Assembly: GCA_963668545.1 (NCBI GenBank)
Contig: OY764868.1
Location: 2,914,001-2,978,000 of the forward strand
DNA: 64,000 bases
Source of the DNA: G963662265 sp963668545
GTDB lineage: Bacteria > Spirochaetota > Spirochaetia > CADAEX01
Reading direction: 5' to 3'
In this document: positions 52,084 to 60,453 of the stretch, piece by piece
Numbering within the stretch: the stretch's first letter is position 1
Layout of the letters: every line of letters begins with the position of its first letter
Translations under genes and position numbers: made by a program
The notes under the pieces: generated by a model
What the model was told of the DNA's origin: nothing
Databases searched by the model: none
Seen by the model: only the letters and a program-made list of their open reading frames with translations

Positions 52084-53634
52084 GTGAATAACCATGATAT
52101 AAAATCAGATGAAATATCTGTTGAGGAAATAAGAAACTGCATCAGTATAATGGAAAATCTGGCCGCTGAAAGCAGCTGGATTCATAAATTATCAGAGGAA
52201 GAGCGGATATCACTGATGACAGCAGCCGGAAAAATTTCAAGGCCTGACAAGGGTGAGATAAAAAAGCGGAACAGGGAAAAACAGAAACTTGAACGCAGTA
52301 TTGTCAGGGAAAAGGAAAAAAAAGCCAGGGCTATGACAGGGATCAGAAGTGCCAGAGAAGCCAGGGTTTTTTCAGCTCCTTTACAGCTGCCGGAAGATAC
52401 AGATACAAATAATGAAGAGAGAATTCTCAACTCACCCCGGAACTGTTATATCTGCAAGGCCGAATATATTAATCTCCATTTTTTTTACGATTCACTGTGC
52501 CCCGAGTGTGCAAAATTCAATTACAGCAAAAGATTCCAGACTGCTCCTCTTGCGGGAAAGGTAGCACTTATTACCGGTTCACGGGTCAAGATAGGTTATC
52601 AGGCTGTTCTTATGATGCTCCGCTCCGGTGCGCTGGTAATTGCCACTACCAGGTTCCCTGTAGATTCAGCACTCAGGTTTTCGAAGGAGCCTGATTTCCA
52701 TACATGGAAAGAGAGGCTGCATATTTACGGGCTTGATCTGCGCCATACCCCGAGTGTCGAAATATTTGCCGGTTTTGTGGAACAGAATTATAAAAGGCTT
52801 GATATTCTTATCAATAATGCGGCGCAGACAGTAAGGCGTCCTCCGGGATTCTATGCGCATCTGCTTCAGAACGAGGAGCGTTCAATAGAGAGCCTTCCGG
52901 AAGAAGCTGCACATCTTTTATCAGGTTATCAGAAATGCATGGGCAAGCTTAATACACTTAAAAATCTCACCTCTTCTGATGATACTGCCCTGGTTGCTGA
53001 CTGGAACAGCAGGGCTCCGGGTATAGGGATAAGAGCTTCTGCAAAACTTTCCCAGATTCCTTATTCACATGATGATGAACATTCTGTTGAAAAGGTATTT
53101 CCTGCAGGGGAACTTGATGCAGACCTGCAGCAGAAAGACCTGCGTACTGTAAACAGCTGGAGGCTTCCGTTAGGGAGGATCCATACAGCGGAAATGATAG
53201 AGGTTCAGCTTGTAAATGCCATAGCCCCGTTTGTTCTCTGCAACCGGCTTGTGCCGCTTATGAAGAAAGACTATACGGGGGAGAAACATATTGTGAATGT
53301 TTCCGCAATGGAAGGGAAATTCCTCCGATTTAAAAAGGATGAAAGGCATCCCCATACAAATATGGCAAAGGCGGCTCTTAACATGCTTACCCATACTTCT
53401 GCCGGGGAACTTGCAAAACACGGCATATATATGAATGCTGTCGATACGGGCTGGGTTACTGATGAAGATCCCGCTGCCCTGGCAGCGATCAAACAGGAGC
53501 TTCATGATTTTCAGCCGCCTCTTGATATTGTTGACGGTGCTGCAAGGGTATGTGATCCTTTTTTTGACGGGATATTAACAGGGAAACACTGGTGCGGGCA
53601 GTTCCTTAAAGATTATTTTCCAATTGACTGGTAA
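52084..53634 (+). CDS. zinc-ribbon short-chain dehydrogenase (SDR) with atypical active site
   Basis: A 516-residue protein. An N-terminal coiled, charged region (~1-95) leads to a four-cysteine ribbon (CYICKAEY ... SLCPECAKFN, ~122-143). A Rossmann SDR domain follows with cofactor loop ALITGSRVKIGYQ and ILINNAAQTVRR; an insert of ~110 residues then precedes VNVSAMEGKF with the catalytic serine. Where Y-x3-K is expected the sequence is PHTNMAKAALNM: the lysine is kept but the tyrosine is Thr. I recall this HTNMAK pattern as characteristic of a subgroup spread among eukaryotes and some bacteria, so it is probably not decay. The GTG start has no ribosome binding site but follows a promoter by seven bases. 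Substrate unknown. Confidence 0.8.
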   Translation: MNNHDIKSDEISVEEIRNCISIMENLAAESSWIHKLSEEERISLMTAAGKISRPDKGEIKKRNREKQKLERSIVREKEKKARAMTGIRSAREARVFSAPLQLPEDTDTNNEERILNSPRNCYICKAEYINLHFFYDSLCPECAKFNYSKRFQTAPLAGKVALITGSRVKIGYQAVLMMLRSGALVIATTRFPVDSALRFSKEPDFHTWKERLHIYGLDLRHTPSVEIFAGFVEQNYKRLDILINNAAQTVRRPPGFYAHLLQNEERSIESLPEEAAHLLSGYQKCMGKLNTLKNLTSSDDTALVADWNSRAPGIGIRASAKLSQIPYSHDDEHSVEKVFPAGELDADLQQKDLRTVNSWRLPLGRIHTAEMIEVQLVNAIAPFVLCNRLVPLMKKDYTGEKHIVNVSAMEGKFLRFKKDERHPHTNMAKAALNMLTHTSAGELAKHGIYMNAVDTGWVTDEDPAALAAIKQELHDFQPPLDIVDGAARVCDPFFDGILTGKHWCGQFLKDYFPIDW

Positions 53635-53744
53635 AGATCAGCTTAAGAAAAAATATGTCGGGGCAGCATGAAAAATGCTGCCTCTGACCTCACCCTGTCA
53701 TTCGGCTACAAGCAGGGTTGGCATCCTGTTCAGATTTCTTAATA

Positions 53745-54476
53745 CTATTTGTTTTTTTTCTTGTCCTTTATCATGTAAATATTATTAATCTTTTTTACTT
53801 CAAATTTATCAATTTCCCTGACCAGGGCATTCAAACTTCTATAGCCATAATTCCTTGAATCAAATGGCATCTGATTAGATATTACCCTTCCGATATCTGA
53901 TAAATTTGACCATCCATCTTCATCCTCTGTAATCTCTATCGCGTTTCTCAGCAAATTCATCAGTTTTGTATCTTTTTTTAATTCATTACCATTTTTCACA
54001 TTCTGATCAACCTGTATTTTCTCTTCATTTTCCTTTTCTTCCTGATTCTTTGTATTTAATATCAGGAATTTACTGCAGACATTTTTAAACGGTTCCGGAG
54101 TTTTTTCTTCACCAAATCCATAAACATATTTTCCGGCAGCAAGTAATTTAGTTACAAGCGGCGTAAAATCACAGTCTGATGATACTATACAAAAAACATC
54201 AATTTCCTTTGTAAACAATATTTCCATTGCATCAACCGAGAGTGCAATATCCGAAGCATTTTTATTTCTAGTTAAATCATATTGCTGAACCGGTACAATA
54301 GCATAATCAAAAAGCAGTTTTTCCCATTGTTTTAAATTTTCTTTTTTCCAGTTGCCATATGCCCTTCTTATACTTATCATTCCCACATTAGCCAGTTCAT
54401 TAAGGACTAAATCAAATTTCGAGGCAGGAGCATTATCAGCATCAATTAAAACAGCAATTATTTTTTCATTTATCAC
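53745..54476 (-). CDS. NYN-domain (PIN-like) nuclease with OST-HTH/LOTUS domain
   Basis: A 243-residue LabA/NYN-type RNase. The NYN domain (~1-145) has acidic positions in VLIDADNAPASKF, NASDIALSVDAMEIL and CIVSSDCDFTPLVTKL, the metal-ligand pattern of PIN-like nucleases. After an acidic linker, residues ~170-240 form a winged-helix OST-HTH/LOTUS domain (WSNLSDIGRVISNQMPFDSRNYGYRSLNALV). Such proteins are thought to cut or bind RNA, and some are in defence or toxin settings. The gene is much more AT-rich than the window average, suggesting acquisition, and it lies downstream of the broken fic gene. Confidence 0.88.
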   Translation of the reverse strand: MINEKIIAVLIDADNAPASKFDLVLNELANVGMISIRRAYGNWKKENLKQWEKLLFDYAIVPVQQYDLTRNKNASDIALSVDAMEILFTKEIDVFCIVSSDCDFTPLVTKLLAAGKYVYGFGEEKTPEPFKNVCSKFLILNTKNQEEKENEEKIQVDQNVKNGNELKKDTKLMNLLRNAIEITEDEDGWSNLSDIGRVISNQMPFDSRNYGYRSLNALVREIDKFEVKKINNIYMIKDKKKNK

Positions 54477-54671
54477 AATTTTTCTCCTATTATTTTTTTA
54501 TAAAACCAAATCAACATAAAAGCATTCAAAATGACGACAGCGAGTTATGTCATTGAATGTATCATTGCTGTTAATGTTTATATTCTGCTTTTTTCCAGAA
54601 ATTCAACACTCCCCTTATCATTATAATCCAACTACAGAAGGTCCTCCCTTTTTGAGGGGCAATCCGCTTCC

Positions 54672-55748
54672 TTATCCTTTTAGAAGTTCATATAATTTCT
54701 TATTTATATAAATATTTTCCTTCCAGGATTTAAATGATTCTAATACTCCAATCTCTTCCAGTTGCGATAAATATTTACTGGCCGTTCTTCTTTCTGCAAT
54801 ATTGTTGCTTACAAGAAAATCAATTTTCGTATATGGCTGCACAAATAATAATTCAATTAACTCTTTTGAATAGCTTGTTTTAGGCAGATTTTCCCTGCAG
54901 TAATTTATTGTTTCTTCCATCAGATCTCTTATTGATTTTACTGTATTTAATGTTTCCAATGATGTTTTTTCTACTGCTTCAAGCATAAACATAATCCAGC
55001 TTTCCCAATCATCTTCATCTCTCACTTTCTGTAAATAACTATAATAATTTCCTTTATTTTTCATTATATAGCTGCTTAAACACAGTATCGGGGATTTTAA
55101 TAATCCTTTCAAAACCAGATATAAAACATTAATTATTCTTCCAGTTCTCCCATTTCCATCATAAAAGGGGTGTATTGATTCAAACTGATAATGAATAATT
55201 CCTAATTTTATAAGCGGATCTATTTCATCATCAATATTTATGTATTCCTCAAGGTTTCTTAGTAAATCACGTATCACTTTTTCATCATCCGGCGGTATAT
55301 ATATCACCTTCCCTGTTTGATCATTCATTAATTCGGTTCCGGGTAATGTTCTTATTCCTGCTTTATTTTTCTCCAATGTTTCTTGAATATCAATTATTGT
55401 TTTCGTTGTCAGTATTTTCTTTTCTTTTATTAAATTATAACCCTGCCATATTGCTTATCGGTAATTTAATACTTCTTTTGTTTCAGGATCATATTTTCCA
55501 TCTTTTTTAAGTAATGCTTTGTATATTTCATCATGAGTTGTTATTATATTTTCTATTTCAGAGCTTGTTTTTGCCTCATTCAGTATTATTGCATTCAATA
55601 ACATGTTTTCATTTGGTATTGTTGAGCAATAACCGTTGAGTTTTGCCAATTCAGTATTAGCTTTTATAGCTTTCCGTAAAATTTTAATATTTTCTAATTC
55701 TTGTTTTGGGGGGAGATAAGGTAATCCACTATTGGGCTTGTTATCCAT
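54672..55748 (-). pseudogene. Fic-family AMPylase gene interrupted by an in-frame stop
   Basis: A single reading frame of 359 codons has one internal TAA (55455-55457, codon 98), with sense codons (AIWQGYNLIKEKK) directly following. The first piece includes the inhibitory-helix motif SSEIEN ((S/T)-x3-E-(G/N)) of self-inhibited Fic proteins and ends at EVLNYR, where relatives continue N-Y-x-x-A. The second piece has the intact catalytic motif HPFYDGNGRTGR and a C-terminal winged helix (KIDFLVSNNIAERRTASKYLSQL). The stop separates the inhibitor from the active site, so a restart within the second part would give an uninhibited enzyme; no good start is visible. AT-rich, like the NYN gene. Confidence 0.85.
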
Positions 55749-55833
55749 ACCGCCTCTATCATGTACATATATTTACATATATTGTACGCTATAAAGCCCT
55801 CATGTACAAGGTTTACACATGATTTTCATGAAG

Positions 55834-55905
55834 ATAACACCCAGTTGAGCTGCGTTATCGCAGAAGCGCAGCGGCGAGAAGGCGTCAACTCCAGCGAAAT
55901 GTTAT
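55834..55905. other. attC-like structured site (or IS91 terminal structure)
   Basis: A 72-base element with outer arms ATAACA (55834-55839) and TGTTAT (55900-55905), inner arms AGTTGA (55843-55848) and TCAACT (55885-55890), and a central GCTGCG/CGCAGC hairpin (55849-55854 with 55867-55872). Two nested box pairs around a variable centre are the layout of an integron attC site (R''-L''-L'-R'). It is GC-richer than its flanks. No integrase or second site is in the window. It lies between the fic 5' end and the IS91-type transposase, so it could instead be an end of that element. Confidence 0.5.
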
Positions 55906-55953
55906 ATTCTCAATTCTATGAAGCACCAGCATAGTTCTTGATGTATATCAAAT

Positions 55954-57285
55954 GTGTCAAGCTCAGTTTCAGCAATACCCTTATCCAATTCCCCCACCTA
56001 TATACTCCGTGGCAGGAATATCCTGCATACTATATTCGAAAAACATTTCACTGATTTCTGCGATGTTTACGAAGAGCAATACGCTGATAAGTATGGCAAG
56101 TTTCATCTTAACCGTATCATGAACGTTGGTGAACATTTTCTCTCTTGCGGTGATTATTTGAATGGTATGGCAAGGATCCGCTGCACAAACCCGGAATGCG
56201 GGCAGGATTACTTTCGACCTTTCAGTTGTAAAGGTTTCTATCTATATCCTTCCTGTAGTCAGAAAAGAACATTACTAATGGCAGAGCATCTGACAGAGGA
56301 TGTGCTGCTGAAACTACCGCATAGACAATTTGTTTTCACCGTTCCCAAAGCATTGCGTATTTTCTTCCGGAACAACCGAAAGTTATTTGCGGATATTTCC
56401 CGCCTGATTTTCAGTATTATCAAAGAATTTTACAAAGAAGCTGCCAAAAAAGAGATTAAAACAGGGATGGTGACAGCGCATCAGACATTTGGGGACATGC
56501 TGTGCTGGAATCCTCATTTTCATTGCCTCGTCCTGGAAGGCGGTTTTGATGATGAAGGGAACTTTGTCTATATTCCTTTTTCAGACTTGAAGAAAATGAC
56601 GGAATATTTCAGACAAAAGGTAATTAATCTGTTTCTGAATAATGACATGATAAACGAAGGTTTTGCCAGGAATTTGCTGTCCTGGAAGAATTCAGGATTC
56701 AGTATTGACAACTCTGTGCAGATTCTGACTAACAAAGCAAGAGTAAATCTATCGGAATATATTTCACGTGCTCCTATTAGTCTGAAAAAGATTAATTATG
56801 ATCCATTCAAGTGCAGAGTTTTGTTTCATACCCATTATAACGATTATTTTAATGAAAACGTGCATATGTTTAAAGGACTTGATTTTCTGGCGGAGTTGAC
56901 TCAGCATATTCCTCCAAAAGGAATTCAGTACATACGCAGATATGGGTTATATGCATCGAGGACCAAAGGGAAATGGTCTGAACATCCTGAGATCGTAAGA
57001 CATGCCCCGGAAGGCTGGAAGAATGCTCAGCAGGATCTGTACGCAGATGAAGAGATGTCTGAGGAAACTGAATGCGATATTTCCGATAAGGCCTGTAGAA
57101 AAGCCTGGGCTCGGTTACTGGCAAAGATCTATGAAATTGATCTTTTTGTTTGCCCCAAGTGCGGTTCAGAAATGAAGGTTATTGCTATAATACAGGATAT
57201 GGCTGAAATCAAAAGGATCCTGAACCATCTAAAGAAGGTTGGGCGTGCGCCGCCTGGTGTGGCTTTTTCGAAATCATCAGATTAA
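55954..57285 (+). CDS. IS91-family HUH transposase
   Basis: A 443-residue rolling-circle transposase. The N-terminal zinc-binding region (~75-105) reads RCTNPECGQDYFRPFSCKGF and YPSCSQKR. The HUH motif is in CWNPHFHCLVLEGG, after TAHQTFGDML. The catalytic tyrosine region is QYIRRYGLYASRTKGKW, and a C-terminal ribbon reads FVCPKCGSEMKVIAII. The length and order match IS91/ISCR-type elements, which move without terminal inverted repeats or target duplication. The start is a GTG at 55954 with no clear ribosome site. The ORF appears intact, with composition between the AT-rich fic/NYN genes and the flanking genes. Confidence 0.87.
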   Translation: MSSSVSAIPLSNSPTYILRGRNILHTIFEKHFTDFCDVYEEQYADKYGKFHLNRIMNVGEHFLSCGDYLNGMARIRCTNPECGQDYFRPFSCKGFYLYPSCSQKRTLLMAEHLTEDVLLKLPHRQFVFTVPKALRIFFRNNRKLFADISRLIFSIIKEFYKEAAKKEIKTGMVTAHQTFGDMLCWNPHFHCLVLEGGFDDEGNFVYIPFSDLKKMTEYFRQKVINLFLNNDMINEGFARNLLSWKNSGFSIDNSVQILTNKARVNLSEYISRAPISLKKINYDPFKCRVLFHTHYNDYFNENVHMFKGLDFLAELTQHIPPKGIQYIRRYGLYASRTKGKWSEHPEIVRHAPEGWKNAQQDLYADEEMSEETECDISDKACRKAWARLLAKIYEIDLFVCPKCGSEMKVIAIIQDMAEIKRILNHLKKVGRAPPGVAFSKSSD

Positions 57286-57500
57286 TTCCTCGTTTTTATG
57301 CTATTACAGGAGCGGTTTGCTCTGGAGATGTAGGAGAATGCAAATATTAGTTATTTAAGCTTGAAAATCAATGGTAGCTGACAGTTTTCTGGAAAAAATG
57401 TACAGAGGTTAGTTAATTTTCCAGATTTTTGGCTACATCCATGCCGAATCCGAGAAATTTTCGTTGACAGAATTTATAACTTTTCCTAGCATTCGATGCA
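57286..57500. other. non-coding segment after the transposase, including a candidate oriIS hairpin
   Basis: No gene was seen up to the open frame of the broken deacetylase. A short hairpin GAGC-GGTTT-GCTC (57310-57322) lies 25 bases past the transposase stop, where IS91 elements carry their replication-origin end. The exact end is not determinable. A TTGACA-17-TAGCAT promoter-like pair lies at 57464-57492. Confidence 0.35.
57464..57492 (+). promoter_or_regulatory. promoter-like sequence facing the deacetylase remnant and tsaD
   Basis: A perfect TTGACA and TAGCAT (4/6) are spaced by 17 bases. It could now drive the truncated deacetylase frame and tsaD. Confidence 0.4.
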
Positions 57501-58288
57501 TCTGATTCCGGGGCAATCGGGGCGTCCGCCGCAAGAATCGCGGCCTCTTCAAGGGCATCCTTTTATTCCGGCGCAGGATCTGCAGCAGCAGGCTATTCTG
57601 CTAAAGCTTTGCGGGAGAAGGAAAAAAGGCTTTTTTTCATTATCGATGACGCAGGCTACAGCCTCGAGAACCTGAGGCCTTTCCTTGAATTCCCGGGTGA
57701 CCTTACAATCGCTGTCCTTCCGGGGCTTCAGTATTCTAAAGAATCTGCAAGACTTCTTGAAAAAGGGAAAAAAGTAATCCTTCACCAGCCGATGGAAGCG
57801 CTGAACGGCAACAATACAGGCCCGCATGACATTATGACAGACATGAATGACAATGAAATCAACTCCATTCTTGAAAAAAAAATGTCAGTTCACTTCCCGG
57901 CATTTCAGGCATGAACAACCATATGGGCTCGGCTGTAACAAGGGACAGACGCATCATGAAAACAGTCCTTGGGTTTGTCAAAGATAACAGGCTCCTTTTT
58001 ATCGACAGCCTCACAACCCCTGATTCAGTGTGCAATGAAGTGGCGTCTATACTTGGTCTGGCTATTGCACAAAGGGATATATTTCTGGATAATGTCGACA
58101 ACAGGGAATCGATAATGGAAGCACTCAATCAAGGTAAAACAACAGCGGATAACAAGGGCTATGCGGTAATGATAGGACATGTATGGTCATCCGAACTTGC
58201 CGACACAATGATGCAGATATACCCAAACCTTATAGAAGATGGCTTTACCCTTAAGGACGCAAGCGATTTCCTCATGGGGGAAGAATAG
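57480..58288 (+). pseudogene. divergent polysaccharide deacetylase, 5'-truncated and frameshifted
   Basis: Two frames together encode the divergent polysaccharide deacetylase (DUF610/YibQ-like) domain. The first (to TGA 57912-57914) has FFIIDDAGYSLENLRPFLEF, TIAVLPGLQYS and VILHQPMEA. The second has GMNNHMGSAVTRDRR, LLFIDSLTTPDS, RDIFLDNVDNR and MIGHVWSSELADTM. The frames meet at a run of nine A (57874-57882): adding one A, or removing two, restores KNVSSLPGISGMNNHMG. There is no start codon or signal/anchor region: the open frame begins just after a stop in the IS-proximal DNA, so the N-terminus was probably lost by insertion. It adjoins tsaD. Confidence 0.8.
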
Positions 58289-58289
58289 C

Positions 58290-59303
58290 TTGCTGGTTCG
58301 GGGAATAGAGACTTCCTGTGACAAGTCTTCCGCCGCTGTTGTCAGGGACGGAAATGAACTTCTTTCCAATATAGTTGCCACACAGATTGAAATACACAAG
58401 CCTTTTATGGGAGTAGTTCCCGAGATTGCCTCACGCACTCATGTGGAATGGATTACAGGGGTTGTTAAAAAGGCGGTTGAGAAAGCCGGAACCACACTTG
58501 AAAAAATTGATGGTATAGCTGTTACCAACCGTCCCGGCCTTACCGGTTCGCTTCTTGTGGGGCTGTCTTGCGCAAAAGGGCTTTCCTTTTCGACCGGTAA
58601 ACCTTTTGTTGCAGTCGATCATATTTGTGCGCATATCTACGCGGCCCATCTTGAGAATAAAATATCATATCCATATATCGGACTGCTTGTTTCAGGCGGT
58701 CATACCATAATCGCGATTATACGCGGATACGAGGATATGGAGATTCTCGGCACAACCATAGATGACGCATGCGGTGAGGCTTTCGACAAGGTCGCGAAAT
58801 TCCATGATCTGGGTTATCCCGGGGGCGTGGCAATCGACAGGCTTTCACAGAAAGGAGATGCGGCCGCGTTTTCCTTTCCCGACCCTTCGCTTCACAAGGG
58901 AGAACACAGGTATGATGTTTCCTACTCAGGGCTTAAAACAGCAGTAATAAACCAGCTTGACCAGTTCCATAACAGCGGATACGAAAAAACGCCTGAAAAC
59001 ATTGCCACTTCTTTTCAGAAATCTGCGATCGATATGCTTTTAAAGCGTCTTCTGAAAGCTGTAAACGACACCGGCATAAGAACTGTTGTCACAGGCGGGG
59101 GAGTTGCCGCGAATTCTTACCTCAGAAAATCGCTTTCCTCTCTCGAGGGAATTACTGTTTACAGCCCGTCTCTCAAACTTTGCGGAGACAACGGGGCGAT
59201 GATCGCGGGCCTCGGCTACCATTACCTTAAAAACGGGAGAACTTCCCCGCTTACAGTAACTGCCTCGCCCAGGGTCACGGGTTTCAGGAAAACATATCCC
59301 TGA
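58290..59303 (+). CDS. tsaD: tRNA N6-adenosine threonylcarbamoyltransferase
   Basis: A 337-residue Kae1/TsaD-family protein that transfers threonylcarbamoyl to A37 of ANN-decoding tRNAs with TsaB, TsaE and TsaC. Signatures: LVRGIETSCDKSSAAVV at the N-terminus, the metal-binding VDHICAHIYAAH, YIGLLVSGGHTIIAII, CGEAFDKVAKF and VVTGGGVAANSYLR near the end, with CGDNGAMIAGLGY. The TTG start (58290) follows GGGGGAAG by a normal gap and yields the family's N-terminus. It begins two bases after the deacetylase stop, so before decay the two were coupled; expression may now depend on the promoter-like sequence at 57464. Confidence 0.94.
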   Translation: MLVRGIETSCDKSSAAVVRDGNELLSNIVATQIEIHKPFMGVVPEIASRTHVEWITGVVKKAVEKAGTTLEKIDGIAVTNRPGLTGSLLVGLSCAKGLSFSTGKPFVAVDHICAHIYAAHLENKISYPYIGLLVSGGHTIIAIIRGYEDMEILGTTIDDACGEAFDKVAKFHDLGYPGGVAIDRLSQKGDAAAFSFPDPSLHKGEHRYDVSYSGLKTAVINQLDQFHNSGYEKTPENIATSFQKSAIDMLLKRLLKAVNDTGIRTVVTGGGVAANSYLRKSLSSLEGITVYSPSLKLCGDNGAMIAGLGYHYLKNGRTSPLTVTASPRVTGFRKTYP

Positions 59304-59407
59304 ATCCTTTCCAGACAGGTAAAGCAGTCATTCATAAATAACTTCTGCCGGTAAACGCCGGAAATAAATCTGTAATTCAGACAAAAAAGGTCTCGGTGTA
59401 AAACTGT

Positions 59408-59437
59408 TTGGACGTTTTATTATCTGAATAGTATATT
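59408..59437 (+). promoter_or_regulatory. sigma-70-type promoter of the small winged-helix gene
   Basis: TTGGAC and TATATT are spaced by 18 bases, giving a ~35-base leader that includes AGGAG before the ATG at 59478. Confidence 0.55.
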
Positions 59438-59477
59438 GTAAAACATGAATATTTATAAAATTCAGGAGTAAAAAAAC

Positions 59478-59654
59478 ATGGAAAACAGGGACAAACTGCT
59501 TGCGGCCATGAAAAAGGCAGGCAAGCCGCTCAAGGCCGGTGAAGCCGCGGAACTTGCGGGGCTTTCAAAGGCAGACGGCGACAAGGCGCTTAAACTGCTT
59601 AAAGACGATGGGGTGGTTGTATCTCCCAAAAGATGCTACTGGGAACCCAAATAA
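59478..59654 (+). CDS. small winged-helix protein (58 residues)
   Basis: A 58-codon gene with AGGAG nine bases before the ATG. The product is helix (DKLLAAMKKAG), KPLKAGEAAELAGL, helix (SKADGDKALKLLKDDG), then a hairpin (VVVSPKRCYWEPK): a minimal MarR/ArsR-like winged helix. Very similar short proteins occur in various bacteria and archaea as stand-alone domains of unknown role. Its own promoter lies upstream. It is too small for a ligand domain, so it may act as a dimeric DNA-binding or accessory factor. Confidence 0.75.
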   Translation: MENRDKLLAAMKKAGKPLKAGEAAELAGLSKADGDKALKLLKDDGVVVSPKRCYWEPK

Positions 59655-59718
59655 CCGGAACAACCACCACGGCAAAACCTTAAACCGGGGCCGTCTGCTG
59701 CAGCCAGTTCTTTAAATT

Positions 59719-59741
59719 AAAAAAAGCCCCGGAAACGGGGC
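59719..59741 (-). terminator. Rho-independent terminator of the tonB cluster
   Basis: The stem GCCCCG/CGGGGC with a 4-base loop is followed on the minus strand by seven T, five bases after the tonB stop. It can also act on the small winged-helix transcript from the other side. Confidence 0.85.
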
Positions 59742-59745
59742 GTTG

Positions 59746-60453
59746 TTATTTCAGCACAAACCTTACCGGATACCTGTATCTTACAGCGACAGCTTTACCG
59801 TTAGCCAGCGCAGGAGCGCAGACAATTCCGTCAAGCGCTTTTACGGCAGCTTCCGCGAGTCCATATCCAGGGTCTTTAAGTATATTTATTTTCCTGATAA
59901 TTCCCTTTGAATCGATAAACAATTCAAGAAAAACCACTCCCTCGATTTTCTGAAGGTTGGCCAGGGTCGGGTATTTTATTCTTGATTTCACAAGATCAGC
60001 GGGAATTACAGGCGCGACTGATATCCTGTGTTGCGGGAGAAATTCAATCTCCCCTCCCCTGTCGTCTGACTCGATTACCTGTTTATCCGTTTCGAGAATT
60101 GTTTCAGCGACAGCAGGCTGTTTTCTTGTCTCTAACGTATTTTCATTCAGCTTTTTTTCCTTCTCTTCCTTTTTTTCTTCCCTGGGGCGGTATTCCGTTA
60201 TATCAACAATTTTAAAGACAGAAACATCATTGCGTTTATTTTTTTCAGGGACAGGAAATGTCAGGGTAAAAAATATGACAGCATGAATAATTGCCGCTAT
60301 GATAAACGCAATAACTCCTGATTTACCGTTGGGTTGTTTTTTTCCTGTTGCAGTCACGACATTTTTTCCTGACTTTATCGTATCTTGAGCAGGAATATCT
60401 GTTATATCAGCACAAACCGGTTTTTCCGGTAAATGGCAGTATGTTCTATTCAT
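59746..60453 (-). CDS. tonB: TonB-family energy transducer
   Basis: A 235-residue protein spanning the periplasm. A cytoplasmic lead-in of ~48 residues, unusually long, precedes the single anchor helix (SGVIAFIIAAIIHAVIFFTLTF). A charged, proline/glutamate/lysine-rich stretch follows (~75-140), then the TonB C-terminal domain (~150-235) with VKSRIKYPTLANLQKIEGVVFLEL and a final VRYRYPVRFVLK. It links ExbBD proton flow to the outer-membrane receptor encoded upstream. The ATG overlaps exbD by eight bases. Confidence 0.9.
   Translation of the reverse strand: MNRTYCHLPEKPVCADITDIPAQDTIKSGKNVVTATGKKQPNGKSGVIAFIIAAIIHAVIFFTLTFPVPEKNKRNDVSVFKIVDITEYRPREEKKEEKEKKLNENTLETRKQPAVAETILETDKQVIESDDRGGEIEFLPQHRISVAPVIPADLVKSRIKYPTLANLQKIEGVVFLELFIDSKGIIRKINILKDPGYGLAEAAVKALDGIVCAPALANGKAVAVRYRYPVRFVLK

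Noticed and set aside
54531..54575. Hairpin ATTCA-x-AATGAC/GTCATTGAAT region as a second attC
   Set aside because: It lacks the two nested box pairs; it looks like a simple imperfect stem between the fic and NYN genes.
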